Positions 50,501 to 60,700 of a DNA stretch of 64,000 bases are shown here, one piece after another. Position numbers and translations under genes: made by a program. The stretch covers positions 2,508,209-2,572,208 of the forward strand of contig NW_019091355.1 of NCBI RefSeq assembly GCF_001949145.1, read 5' to 3'. The notes under the pieces are model-generated. The model searched no databases. It was not told the origin of the DNA and saw only the letters and a list, made by a program, of their open reading frames with translations. Every line of letters starts with the position of its first letter. Within the stretch, counting starts at the first letter, position 1. This DNA comes from Acanthaster planci (lineage: Eukaryota > Echinodermata > Asteroidea > Valvatida > Acanthasteridae).

Positions 50501-53500
50501 TGCTGACCAGCCCAGAAGGGCTGCATGTTTTCAGCGCACTCACCACCAGTTGATGATACAAATGTTCTCTCCATACCAGGCATTTGTTTGTGATTCACCT
50601 GCAACGGACGGTGCCCACTGCTACTTCCCATGCCCATTGGCACGTCACTGGTGCTAGCTCTCTTCTGCTGGAGGTTATTCTTCACCGCGCTGGCTAGAAT
50701 GCCGTCCTCTGCCATCGCAATGTTCTGAACAGAAACTGACTTGCTAGCTCTCAGGTCAAAACCCTGGTTCAGGTTGGGCACACTGCCAAACTGCATCTTA
50801 CTTTCCTTCCTTGGATAGTGTACCCCTTCATGGTTCCTATTTGCTATGCTGTGAAGCATCTTGTTGGTGGACTTACTCATCTGTCCACTATCTTGCTGCT
50901 GCACTGGAATGCTATACTGTGAGTCCGACATTGTGCCATGACTGAAAGAGTTGTGACGTTGCACAGTACCCTTTTTATCACCATTCAGCCATGACTGGGA
51001 TACCTTGGGAGCCAGATCTGTGGCAGGATTTGGCCGACCATTCCAAGATTCATGTCTCTCTAATCTTTTAGGATGGGGTGGTTTACCAGGATCTGCCACA
51101 TGACGAAGAGGATAAGTCGCATTGTAACCTTGAGGAGCATCAGGTGCAGCTGATGTTGCAGCAGACAAAATAGGCACAGACAGGTCTTGAAAACTGGCAA
51201 GTGACAAATTGTCACTCGTGTCGTCACCCTGCCGAGAATATCCCATGTCGCTCCTCAAACCATCAGACAAGGGATGAAGTTGATCCCCATGTGTCTTTGC
51301 ATTTGTTCTGTTCTGCCCTATATGTAAACTCTGGTAGTTATGGTGTGATGACACACCCCCTGGTGAATAGTGGGTTTCGACATCCGGCTGCTTCACAGGT
51401 AACGGTTTCTTTAGGCTGGTGTCAAAACCCTGATTTGCCTGCACAGTGGTCTTTCCCACATAGTTGCCTTTGCCCCTGTAGCTGTCTTGACTTGCACTAT
51501 GGCCACCATCGCGTCTTGCCTGGATTTTCTGCACTGCATCATGCCCGATCTCTACGACGTACTTGTCATGCGTTTTAGATCCCTGCAACGATTCCTCTGC
51601 AATTGTGTATGCTGGCTTGTACTCCACAACTGGCTGCAATGACCGAAATTTGACGGCATTTGAGGCTTTGTGGGGATCATGTGCTAAATGGGTTCTTGAA
51701 CTTCTGACATCTGTGAAGAAAACAGTTAACACTTTGAATTATTGATCATAGTGGGCTTTAGATTTTTCAAACTTTGGGATAAATATTGCAGATTGTTTGA
51801 TCAAAATGAAACCAAATAAGCTGAGAATATACAATTCAGTCAGACACACTCACACTATGAAGACAGTAACTTTGCTTTGAAGATTAGGGTATGAAAGACA
51901 TTTTATTGGTACCATTTTGCTTTTTTTGTAATCATTTCATCACATACTAAAATAGGTTGATTGGCCCTATTCATCAATCAAAATCTATGCGCAACACAAA
52001 GAACATCTGCATCTGATGTTCCATGGCAAAGTTTCTTTGATAAAGTTTCAAGTGAATATCACATTTCCATCTGAGATGAAATGCAAACATTAACGTTGGG
52101 AGTACCTGTGGGACTTTTCATCTTGGTATAACCAGGTAACAATGTGGTTTCTTTGGGAGCCGTGTCTGTTGGTACGGGAGTGCCGTCAGGATTAGCAAAC
52201 AGAAGCAGCAACGGCTGGGAGTGGCCTCGCTTACATCTGTTCACAACGTCCCTCCAGTTAGGTCCAACCTTCGTCAAAAGAAAGAGGCAGGAGGAATGCA
52301 TAATGCAAGAAATGAAGATGTCAACGGCGTGACTAAGGCTAAAATAATTGACGAGAACTGCTTGCACAACATTACAAGCACAGTGATACTAACTTCGACT
52401 GATCGTGAAACCAGCTACTCATCTACAAATATCTAAGTGATGCATTGCAACAGTGACCTAAATTACTTCTTTCTAACGTGATCAAAACGATACTGAAAAC
52501 ATAACCTATGGACTCATTTTATCATCCGATCCAGATTGGTTTGCTCCTGAATGGCATGTCTACAGGAGTCATTCACAGTGCAGAAATACAGAACCTCTTT
52601 TGGTCTGGAATCGTTACTTGCTAGTAATATCTGTACCTTTCACTCCTATTTTAAGTAGAGATATGTGCACTGTTGGCCAGCAATCACCTATATTAACCCA
52701 CAAGTCAGCCTGGCACTCTGTTACCTGTTTGACAGTCGCATCGTCAAAGTACACCCAGACTCTCAGCGCCGTGTTGTAGAAGAACGTTGAGTAGTGTTTG
52801 CCGTAGTATGTAACCACACCCACCAAGTGAAGAGCAGCCTGCTTCGCTTTTTCATCGACGACAGAATTAAATAACTGAAAACAAGTGAAACACATCGGTC
52901 AGTAAAATGAGCACGTGTGGATATCACTGAAGCATCAACTTTGACAAACTAAATCAATGTATTTCAGTCGTAGGTCCTTCTTAAATGAATGAAACTCAGG
53001 CTTCAAAACATTCCAAATATGAAAGGTAAATTACAACTGCCAATTTGTGATGACAATCAGCTTTCGTCTTGTTACGTACCACATTAAATTTTTAAGGAGA
53101 GTGCTTTTCGTCCGGATAAATGTGTGCGTTTTTCCATTTTATTTATTCATTTCATAATATTTTCTTCCTATTCGGGGGCTGAGGGCTCAAATCAACTGAT
53201 GGCAAGCCCTAATGAGTTGCAACCACGAAGAGAGTTCATTTTCTCACAAGACAGGTTGCTTGCTCAGACGAAAATTTCACAAGACCTAGATGTGCCATGT
53301 AATATATTTTACACGCATGAGCTTGGCAACCCAAGGCCAACACTGTCCCTTGCCCTAACAGAGCTCAAGAAGAGTCACCTACATCTACGAGCCTCCATGT
53401 TCAGGGCCCTACATTACTTTTATGTACACGTACATATGGATGTCGAAACTGAGTAACATAACAGTGTCAAACTTTACTTGGAAATGCATACATTCTAAGC

Positions 53501-56500
53501 AATTACTGAAAGAACAGTTTGGAAAATGGACACATTGAGTCATCTTGTTACACGTTTGATAGGGATTTTGTTCAAGACTGTGACTTATTTAACTTACATC
53601 CGGCATCCGTAGTGATGTGCCAAGACAGTCAATGACGTCCACAATGTGGTCCTTCTCTGGCCGGTCACTGTCCCAAACCAGGCCGATGGCCACTGCAGAA
53701 AGCATGGACAAACAAACGTATCAATAAAGTTGATCTCCAGCTATTTTTGTGTAAATTGTGTGGCAGGTAATTTGCAGTACTTATGCACTCTTGGAAATTT
53801 AAGCGTACGTATTTTACGTATCAATAAAGTTGATCTCCAGCTATTTTTGTGTAAATTGTGTGGCAGGTAATTTGCAGTACTTATGCACTCTTGGAAATTT
53901 AAGTGCAAGTTCTAAACTTAAAAAATCATAAACCAGATGTAACAGGGACAGGAAAAAATTGGACCTTAAATTGATAGAATGAACCCAAATTACAAGGATG
54001 CGTTCGAGCGAGCTACTCACGTTAACACGAGTATACTCCTGAGCACCTGAACAGCTGGAGTACGACCCGAGGGTCAGCAAGAGTATACTCTCGCTTGAGG
54101 GAGAGTATACTCATATACCCGAGTGTAATGCGCAAGCATCCTACCAGAGTAACCACGCGAACGCACCTCAAGATTCCAACTTACCAACATCGGGGCTATT
54201 CATCAGCACCCTTCTGATGTTGATCTTCCTTCCACATTCACTCTAACAAAAAAAAAAACATGAACCTTCTCAATTAAACTTTCCTCCAGAAGTAAACGGG
54301 AAACAAGGCCAGCTTCACCCTGATAATCATACACAAAGTCTGTAGACTAATCCGGCAACTAGGATTACAAGCCGTTACTGTGATGGTACTATTCCAGCAT
54401 GGAAGTTGTGTGTGTGATACTTCTTCAACGACCAGGCTGCTGTGACTAACAAATGCATCTACACCTCGAGTTCATGGAAGCGTGCATGAGCGTGGAGCCA
54501 CTGCAGTAATGGTTTCTCATTAGATTAGTCTATAACCAAGTCCGGCATCCATCGCCACTTGGAAAAGTTACCTCGCAAGTTGATTTTTACAGTACACTTA
54601 ACAAATGGCACAACATTTTTTCTCTGAAATGATAGGAACTCTAGAAATACAGCACCAGTGGGGAAACTCTCTAACTACAATCTGTAGCAGACTTGTACAT
54701 GTGGGTGTTGTACTTGGTAACTATTTCTGTTGAAAGTGAGAAATTACCAGCGCTGCCATTGGCCTTCATTTAGCGGATATAAATAAAGTTGTTCTTTACC
54801 TTCATATATTCTACACATGCTACAGAGAGAAGTATGACCTACTCCATTAATCACTACTGTCTTTAGATAGGACCTTTCCTACCGGACAATCCCGGATATC
54901 TCCCAGAGCGCCAGCATTTCTCAACACGTGACCAAAGCAGACAGAATTACTCCAATGGTGTTTCTCCTTCAACTTCTTAGCTTCAGCGCTGTACACGTAC
55001 GAGTACAAACAGCAAAACAAAGTCTGATCAGCCGTTGTCGAATCTTATATTTGGCTGGCCCTTGCTACACTGAACCTGCTTCAAAGTTCTCCGTTTGCTT
55101 TCTTAAGGTAAGTATTCACATTCCAAAGTTTTTTATCAAGCAGCTTTATCTAAATCAGACCGGCACAAGATCTTGCAGTACACTTGGTACTCAGGAAGTT
55201 CAGGTGGGACTCGACTACAGTTCTAAATAGTTAAGGGCATGGGCTTACCACAAGGCAGTACAGGACACGTAATGTACCATCTGAGTGAAGGGAAATGGTT
55301 CTGATGTAGCTCCGCACCTGCAAACACTCTGTAAATCATATGACAATATGTGTTGTTTATGTAGGCTCCATGATGCCACAGAGGTTTTCAATTATAACCC
55401 CCTATTCATTGGGCCACGAGATTCTTTTTACCCTAAACTTATGATTTTCCCCTCTTTTAATTTTGTTCCAAGTGATTTTTTTTAATTGACTGAAGAAAAG
55501 AACAACCGCTGTTTTTGAATAACTTCCTTTACTGGAGTTTTGAAATTGTCATTGTAATGATACTTGCCTTAAAAATTTGCCAACAAATGAGACCTAAGAT
55601 GATTCAAACACATATGCATCTACCGTCACACTTCCTAAAATGTTCTTATAATTTCCAGTACCCAAACTTCTTGAAATTACTTTGGAAAAGTAAAATGACA
55701 TTGCTTTTTAATCCCAGTGTTAATCTACTCAAAGTACAAGTTGAAAGAGTGGAGTGCATTATCTGTTGACTATACATACATGCTCAATGAGGGTCATAGC
55801 AAACTTGCGATGTGGGATGCAGTATTTGGCGTCACACAAATCCTCCTTGATGTCACGGGCAAGATGGAAGTGAATACGAGTCAAGATATTCTCCTGGGCA
55901 GGAAAAAAGCATCAATACAAGTAGAAATGGGTATTAGGCCAAATTGCCCCCCCAAAAAAGCATTTCCAGTTACGTGACTCAACCTTTTGTAATATCCATG
56001 TCAATTCAGCATATTTTATGAACTGCTTTTCATTAATTTGATGAAATTTGGCTTAGTCATTGCCTGCTGTATCCAAAAGAACTACTTATACAAAATTTTT
56101 TTTCCAGATTAAAAATGGTACAGTGGCTGTTACCCACAAAGAGGCCTAACTGTTCGCTTACAGTGAAGCCGTGTTTCAACAATACATCAAGATAAATCTG
56201 AAAACAGATACAAAGTACAAACTGTTTTGTAATCATCTGGTCAGGAAACTCCATCCTGTCTGAATGTGAGTCCTTGATTTACTCACAAATAATTCAGAAG
56301 GGAGTAGCTATGTTAAAAATGGTAACTTGGATGATCCATATTTTCTGAGGTTTTGACCAAGCTCCTGACGAACACATACCATCACTCTCAGTAACACAGC
56401 CCACAGTCTACCTGCTCTCACCTGCTCACAAGTACACGCAGCACAATACAAAGAAAGGTCAGTCAAAGTTGATGGTCTCTGAAACTTTGCCATCCATGCT

Positions 56501-57774
56501 GCTGAAACATTTGGCTTTGGGAAATGCAGCACAATACCTTGGTCCTGCATTGCAAATGTACTCACAAAGCACTCCGCAGCATCGTCCATACAGCCGAGCT
56601 GGAAGCGATGTTCATCTTGAAATGCTACTGCCAGGGCCTTCCTGAGAGCATCAGGTGGTAGAGACTGCCGCTCACTGTACCGCAACTGAGTGAATAAGAC
56701 CTTGAAGGGAAAACAGCACATCAACAAAGTCGTGAACAGCATCCAAAGGGCTGCGTCCTGTGATTCTTTTGTCTAGTTCATGGAAACAGTCAACAACATG
56801 ACATAGTATGTCAAAATCTGGCACATTTGGGTAAGAGGTTAATTATGAGTTAGTGCAGTACTGGTGGAATATAGGGCCATTTCAAATGTCACTTTAGGCT
56901 TAAATTTGACAATCTGTGAAGTTGTCTAACTTAAAATCTGGAACATCCTGATGAAAATGGACATTCTGAGAGTGGAAAATATTGAGGGTTCCTACTGATT
57001 TCCATTAGGCAAGATTCAAAAGACGTTCGACTCAAAAGTGGCTCTGGAAACTTACGACTCTCTTTCCTAGGTTGGGTCACAGTTGAGCTGTTGGTGGAAC
57101 CGATCACCTCCAGCACACATGCTAACTGTTGCTTGACACTTGGGTCAGTCTGTTCCACTACAAGTATTTCAGAATTCACAGCTTCTTACCTTCAACGCAC
57201 AGAAGATGCAGGCATTACCCATGCAGGCATGTCCACCCATTTGCCGAAAACTCCTTCGAAATACATCTAGATGCCACAGTACCTACAATGAGAGGAACAA
57301 TGTCCACATTGTACATAATAAACATCCTGTACATGACATTTCAAGAGCCGTGCACACCACGTTTAATAAGGGACACCTGTTAATTCCAGGGACATTTTAG
57401 CAAGGAGAGGGTTCAGTACCTTGGTGGAACAAGTTTAAAATGTAAGGTAAACCTTCTGGTGTCCATGCTACTCAAAATTTGTGACTGTGGAATCCTTTCC
57501 AACTTTTGTTACAGCGGCAGTACTTATACGTACATCAATGCCGTAGATGTGCAATTTAATGCAAGAAGTCTGTTTAATTTGGCACACCTGTACTCACTAC
57601 TACCTCGTTTTGTAACATACACACCTGTACGGCACTGTTGAGGAAACAATTGTTCTCTCCCGGCGCATTCAGCAATCCCTTAGAGAATATGATGGAACTG
57701 GTGTTCCTCGGTTGCCATACACGAGATGCTGTTTGTCTGCTCCGACTGGCTAGACTCTGATACAAGCTAGCCAT
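44216..57774 (-). CDS. USP53/USP54-like: USP53/USP54-type ubiquitin carboxyl-terminal hydrolase (15 exons, apparently complete)
   Basis: Exons in transcript order: 57774-57625, 57282-57190, 56700-56566, 55893-55780, 55328-55249, 54988-54883, 54242-54185, 53692-53598, 52874-52725, 52268-52106, 51710-49980, 49568-49397, 48654-47915, 45391-45339, 44560-44216. All junctions are AG/GT, phases agree, and the sum (4185 nt) is 1394 residues plus TGA. Residues ~30-365 are the USP domain: Cys box [10 protein letters not shown] (Cys43), His box [10 protein letters not shown] (His304), and Asp in WVYFDDA. The rest is a long Ser/Gln/His/Asn-rich, probably disordered region, an MIT-like helical segment (~930-1000), and six 14-residue repeats (1157-1240). 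Human USP54 is ~1684 and USP53 ~1073 residues. Vertebrate USP53/54 were long listed as inactive; more recent work reports K63-directed activity, and the triad here looks intact. The start ATG at 57774 has A at -3 and G at +4. The 3' exons (from 48 kb down) rest on phase and splice sites only. Confidence 0.9.
44700..44840 (+). repeat. dispersed repeat shared with 56940-57065, copy 1
   Basis: Shares CATCCTGATCAAAATGGACA, GTTCCTGCTGATTT and CTCAAAAGTGGCT with the second copy, in the same order. It lies in the USP-like intron 14. Confidence 0.75.
45339..45391 (-). CDS. USP53/USP54-like: USP53/54-like exon 14 (small, inferred)
   Basis: A 53-bp exon, acceptor TCTACAG and donor GTATGT, reading [18 protein letters not shown]. 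It converts phase 1 to phase 0 exactly as needed between exons 13 and 15. No family similarity; the call rests on splice sites and phase. Confidence 0.6.
45550..45588. other. assembly gap (39 N)
   Basis: Run of N in the USP-like intron 13, 159 bases upstream (in transcript sense) of the small exon 14. True missing length is unknown. Confidence 1.
46529..46587. repeat. 59-bp hairpin, TTAACCCTAA-ended, copy 2 (inverted)
   Basis: Same length and same ends as the element at 3745, in reverse orientation. Arms pair with a few mismatches; the loop CCCACAGGTGA is the reverse complement of copy 1's loop with one change. Confidence 0.9.
46619..46889 (+). mobile_element. related element, CAGTCAACTC..GAGTTGACT
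   Basis: Terminal inverted repeat CAGTCAACTC near 46619 and GAGAGTTGACT near 46889. It shares AAAGAGTGCTCTTAA and TTTGAGGGTTCCCA with copies A-C but is diverged and longer. Confidence 0.55.
47144..47603 (+). other. two possible plus-strand exons nested in a USP-like intron
   Basis: 47144-47229 (acceptor CATTTCAG, donor GTATAT) reads [16 protein letters not shown] and then [12 protein letters not shown]. 47522-47603 (acceptor GTCATAG, donor GTACGT) reads [20 protein letters not shown]. The first ends phase 0 and the second can begin phase 0. They lie opposite the USP-like gene, between its exons 13 and 14. No family recognised; could be chance. Confidence 0.2.
47915..48654 (-). CDS. USP53/USP54-like: USP53/54-like exon 13 with 14-residue tandem repeats
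   Basis: 246 full codons starting [19 protein letters not shown], with a short coiled stretch ([18 protein letters not shown]). The last third is the tandem repeat at 47982-48233. The donor TACG|GTGAGA at 47915 gives phase 1, which fits the next exon; without it the frame would stop at 47889 (a possible alternative end). Confidence 0.82.
47982..48233 (-). repeat. coding minisatellite: six 42-bp (14-residue) repeats
   Basis: Six consecutive in-frame units, residues 1157-1240 of the USP-like protein, consensus [12 protein letters not shown]. Examples: [43 protein letters not shown] partial seventh (HQGIHVQ) follows. The unit is exactly 42 bp, so copy changes keep frame. Confidence 0.92.
49397..49568 (-). 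CDS. USP53/USP54-like: USP53/54-like exon 12: rest of MIT-like helices
   Basis: Reads [20 protein letters not shown] then [20 protein letters not shown]. It continues ALALCTASV from exon 11, as USP54 ALALCNEAISKLRLAL does, so an intron splits the MIT-like unit. Phase 1 in, 2 out. Confidence 0.9.
49980..51710 (-). CDS. USP53/USP54-like: USP53/54-like exon 11: long disordered exon
   Basis: A 1731-nt exon open throughout in one frame, 576 full codons. It is Ser/Gln/Asn/His-rich with little predicted structure. [20 protein letters not shown] resembles the DSGYESS-type segments of vertebrate USP53/54. The end, [20 protein letters not shown], begins an MIT-like helical segment that vertebrate USP54 also has (LEQKGDCAAALALCNEAI). 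Phase 1 in, 1 out; donor GTGAGT. Confidence 0.94.
52106..52268 (-). CDS. USP53/USP54-like: USP53/54-like exon 10: end of USP domain
   Basis: Reads [20 protein letters not shown] and [15 protein letters not shown], the terminal strands of the USP domain. It ends phase 1 at GTACTC. Sequence past the donor stays open but is not conserved. Confidence 0.94.
52725..52874 (-). CDS. USP53/USP54-like: USP53/54-like exon 9: His box and Asp
   Basis: Fifty codons with [20 protein letters not shown], the catalytic His (304), and [12 protein letters not shown]. Vertebrate USP54 has [17 protein letters not shown] and WMYFDDAHVKE. Phase 0-0. Confidence 0.96.
53598..53692 (-). CDS. USP53/USP54-like: USP53/54-like exon 8
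   Basis: Completes a Val codon, then [20 protein letters not shown] and [11 protein letters not shown]. Matches [18 protein letters not shown]. Phase 1 in, 0 out; donor GTAAGT. Confidence 0.95.
53716..53915. repeat. 100-bp tandem duplication
   Basis: ACGTATCAATAAAGTTGATC at 53716 recurs at 53816, and the two units are nearly identical for ~90 bp. It sits in the USP-like intron 23 bp from exon 8. The unit is related to part of the element at 19606-19843. Confidence 0.95.
54000..54172. repeat. palindrome-rich element with three GAGTATACTC sites
   Basis: The perfect palindrome GAGTATACTC occurs at 54029-54038, 54081-54090 and 54103-54112. Outer sequence GCGTTCGAGCG..CGCGAACGC is an imperfect inverted repeat. 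It ends a few bases from USP-like exon 7. Confidence 0.8.
54185..54242 (-). CDS. USP53/USP54-like: USP53/54-like exon 7
   Basis: Nineteen codons, [19 protein letters not shown], the counterpart of SNCGERIRIRRVLMNAPQI. Phase 0 in, 1 out. Confidence 0.94.
54883..54988 (-). CDS. USP53/USP54-like: USP53/54-like exon 6
   Basis: Completes a Cys codon, then [14 protein letters not shown] and [15 protein letters not shown]. Human USP54 has LLQNASTMGDLRNCP. Phase 2 in, 0 out; donor GTAGGA. Confidence 0.88.
55249..55328 (-). CDS. USP53/USP54-like: USP53/54-like exon 5: zinc-ribbon part
   Basis: Reads [20 protein letters not shown] and then VSCTAL. Human USP54 has [21 protein letters not shown]. One residue is missing between the two cysteines, giving CxC instead of CxxC. 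Phase 0 in, 2 out. Confidence 0.92.
55780..55893 (-). CDS. USP53/USP54-like: USP53/54-like exon 4
   Basis: Thirty-eight codons: [20 protein letters not shown] then [18 protein letters not shown]. Matches ENLLMRIHFHI and HQKFAMTLFEQ of USP54. Donor is GTATGT. Confidence 0.94.
56566..56700 (-). CDS. USP53/USP54-like: USP53/54-like exon 3
   Basis: Forty-five codons including [20 protein letters not shown] and [12 protein letters not shown], the substrate-binding region ([15 protein letters not shown] in USP53/54). Phase 0-0. Confidence 0.95.
56940..57065 (+). repeat. dispersed repeat shared with 44700-44840, copy 2
   Basis: Contains CATCCTGATGAAAATGGACA, GGTTCCTACTGATTT and GACTCAAAAGTGGCTCT. 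It lies in the USP-like intron 2. Confidence 0.75.
57190..57282 (-). CDS. USP53/USP54-like: USP53/54-like exon 2
   Basis: Thirty-one codons, [20 protein letters not shown] then [11 protein letters not shown]. Near-identical to the vertebrate VLWHLDIFRRSFRQ and CIFCALK blocks. Phase 0-0. Confidence 0.95.
57625..57774 (-). CDS. USP53/USP54-like: USP53/54-like exon 1: start codon and Cys box
   Basis: Fifty codons: [13 protein letters not shown], then [20 protein letters not shown] with the catalytic Cys43. Vertebrate USP54 has [20 protein letters not shown] here. Donor is GTGTGT. Confidence 0.93.
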
Positions 57775-60700
57775 TGTGAATTAACCCTGATGGTTAAAAA
57801 ACGAAGAGAATTTCCCAATGAATGAAGATTTTAACCATTCTCTCTCACCAACTGAAAGGAAGTTTTTATTTTCAGAAACTTGGTTTTTCAATCAACTGAA
57901 TAGAAAAATCTAACAAAGTTCACACCTCTGGTTCTACAAGTCGATAGTTTTGAAAAGTAAAGTCCAACGTTTCCAACAAGATCAACTGACGGCCAATCGT
58001 TCTGATCTACCAATCGCACCCAATACACAGGTTGGGGTTGGCATTCATAGTCAACTTTGAGAGGGTATGCTTCAGTACAGTCAGCGCAAACAATGCATGC
58101 AGGCTACACCTGACACTGGCCTATCCAGTTCATAGAACAGACTCTTTCGGACAAGTCTCGTAGTCATAGGGTTTGTGCACGTGTCAAGTGATGTCCGTGC
58201 ATGGAATTCTTTCCAAGCTGTGTCCTGGCGGTAGCATAGGTCGTGGACACAGTTGGGGCAGTGACACAAGGTGTCAACGGGTGTAACGAGCATACCTAAC
58301 AACTGACCTCCAATGCTCCAAGCCACCGCACAGTCATACGGAAATTGAAGCGAAGTTTTATTGTCCAAAAATTGTTCAAATAGGAGACACAAATGAACTT
58401 CTAGGAACTCAAAATATATCAGGGTGTACTTACAAACAACAGAACACGTAAAAAGAGTAAGATAAATGACATCGGATGATAATAAAGACCGATACAGCAC
58501 TGACGGAACGTTGGGAAGATTTATCTACAGTTGAGTTACCAGCGTTCACATGATGTCGACGATCACCATAGTATGCGAGTAATTTATGCGTGACATGCAT
58601 TTGACACACAACAATCAACGCTAATACTACCGGTATGGTGGGTCTGAATTGACATCAGTCCAGAAAAAAATCATTTCACGGCATCGCAAAATTCATGTCC
58701 ACAAAGTCCTGAAATCAATTCCCCCCTGTACATTTATGGAAGATGCAGAGTAGTAATCTGTTTTTCTTTCACCAAAATAGAATTTTCTCTGCCTTTCTTT
58801 TACCAAGAATTATTAATATAATTTTGGGGGGCAAAACGTATTTTTTTCTTTTTAGTTCGTAAATTGTTGGTTAATCTTTTACAGTAGTTCCTACCCAGTA
58901 CTCCTATGATAAAATAAACGAAAGGTATCTTTTGTCAGGACTGGCAGCCTATTGAAAGTGAAGAATCCCTCTTTTTTTTTTTCTTCCTTTCTTTTATTGG
59001 TGATCGTTTTATGCCAGCCGTTCGAGTCGTTCACCGATGATCAATTAAAATGGTCAGCTGTTTTTCACATACAGAAGGGGGAATTTTTGTCAGTTTAAAG
59101 TCGGCTTTCCATCAAATAAATACCAAGGCACGCCAACCCTTTCACGCGGAGGGGAGGGGAGTTGTGCTCTCAAAACATCATCTGATCGCTGATGGGATGA
59201 AGTGAAAACGTGTGACTGCGAATTTCAACGACGCCCTCTCGCAACCATAGAGTATCAAAAACAACAGGGAGGAAGAGTAAAACGCCTTGAGAAAAGACTA
59301 CATAAATAATATGTACGTACTTCACCGCACTATCAGTGGTTAAGGTTATGTACAACATGGAATACGCCGTCATTTTGTTGTGGGGATTACCGATAACGGA
59401 CATCGGTCACAAAATTGCATGTAATGAATAGGTACCAGGCAACTTTACCGCAGTCGAACTGAGTGATAAATTGTAAGTAATCTTAGCCTTTATTAGACCT
59501 TTTGAAGTGAAATTTTACAGAATAGAAAGGAATATACACGTAGAAAGAAATTGCTTTTGACATGTTTGAGTGACGTGTTGCCAACAGACGTCCATCCAGC
59601 TGCAGGCAGTGTTTGTGTTGTGTTCATTACAGCAAACACCATCAATCGCAATACACGTACATGTGTAGACCTATGCAAACTTGACCCAGAAGCCCGGGAA
59701 GTTAAACTTGCACTGTGATTGAATTCCGAGGTCCGGGCCTTTCTTCCTTAGATTACAGGGACAGATCAGATGTAATCATGGTATGGCTGAATGGAGGTTA
59801 TAATAATTATGTACAGTGAATAACACACACTGCAGCAGACTCTCTACAAGTACAATTGAACAAACAACTTTCTCGGCACTCAGGCTAACTGCCTTTTTAT
59901 TTCCTGGTACAGGTAGGCCTAGCCTACATAGTACATGTACATGTAACGTGCATGACCGTGTAGTCACCAGGTTCCCTAATTTCGCCACCTACTGTCAAGT
60001 CTCATTGGTTTTCACAGTATGTCGCGAAATAAGACTCCTGAAGACTATATACACCATCACACATGTTAGTCCTAGTGTTTGTATTTTTCATTCCTCCAAG
60101 GTTAGTTTCACAGCCATACATGTTTGCGCCATCTTGTCATCCACTCCGAGTGGAACAAATGAGGGCGTGTTTTTTTGGGGTACTCACTGCATAGGCACGC
60201 CATGAGACGTGCAGGTATATGCACGTTTGACACGGAGCACTCTGAGTTCACGTAACTAATTTAATTCGGCTTGTATGGTCTTTGCGTACACGCATAACGC
60301 TTGTAAGAACCCGCTTGTAACCAGGTCTGTCTGTCTTTTGCCGATTGGGGGTGCACTTCAGCTTGGGTTGGATAGAGGCAAAAAGAACATGAGTTACTAA
60401 ATGCAAGCGCATATTGGAATGAACACAAAATATTTGGAAGCACGAAAGTATTGGATTGGCATCTATGCTCAGCACTCCTGGCATGACGTCATTATGCCAT
60501 CTTTTAACACACTGCAAAAGGCCGTTTACCCGGCCCATCATGCTGTTCGATGGCACCAAACTTCCCGCATGTCCAACCATGAGCATGTGTGTTCTTTTTA
60601 GGCTGAGCATGAAAGCGCCCAGGCCTCCATGTATTACCATGAAAACGCTTATTTCCCATGTCCTGATATTGAATGAACACCTGTGTGGTGTAAGCTTCAT

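Noticed and set aside
58081-58500. 139-codon minus-strand frame upstream of the USP-like start
   Set aside because: Not joinable in frame to exon 1, which has its own good start codon; no USP similarity.
60248-60700. 150-codon minus-strand frame
   Set aside because: Its C-terminal part overlaps the dispersed repeat at 60138-60409 and the opposite strand is also open; no family match.
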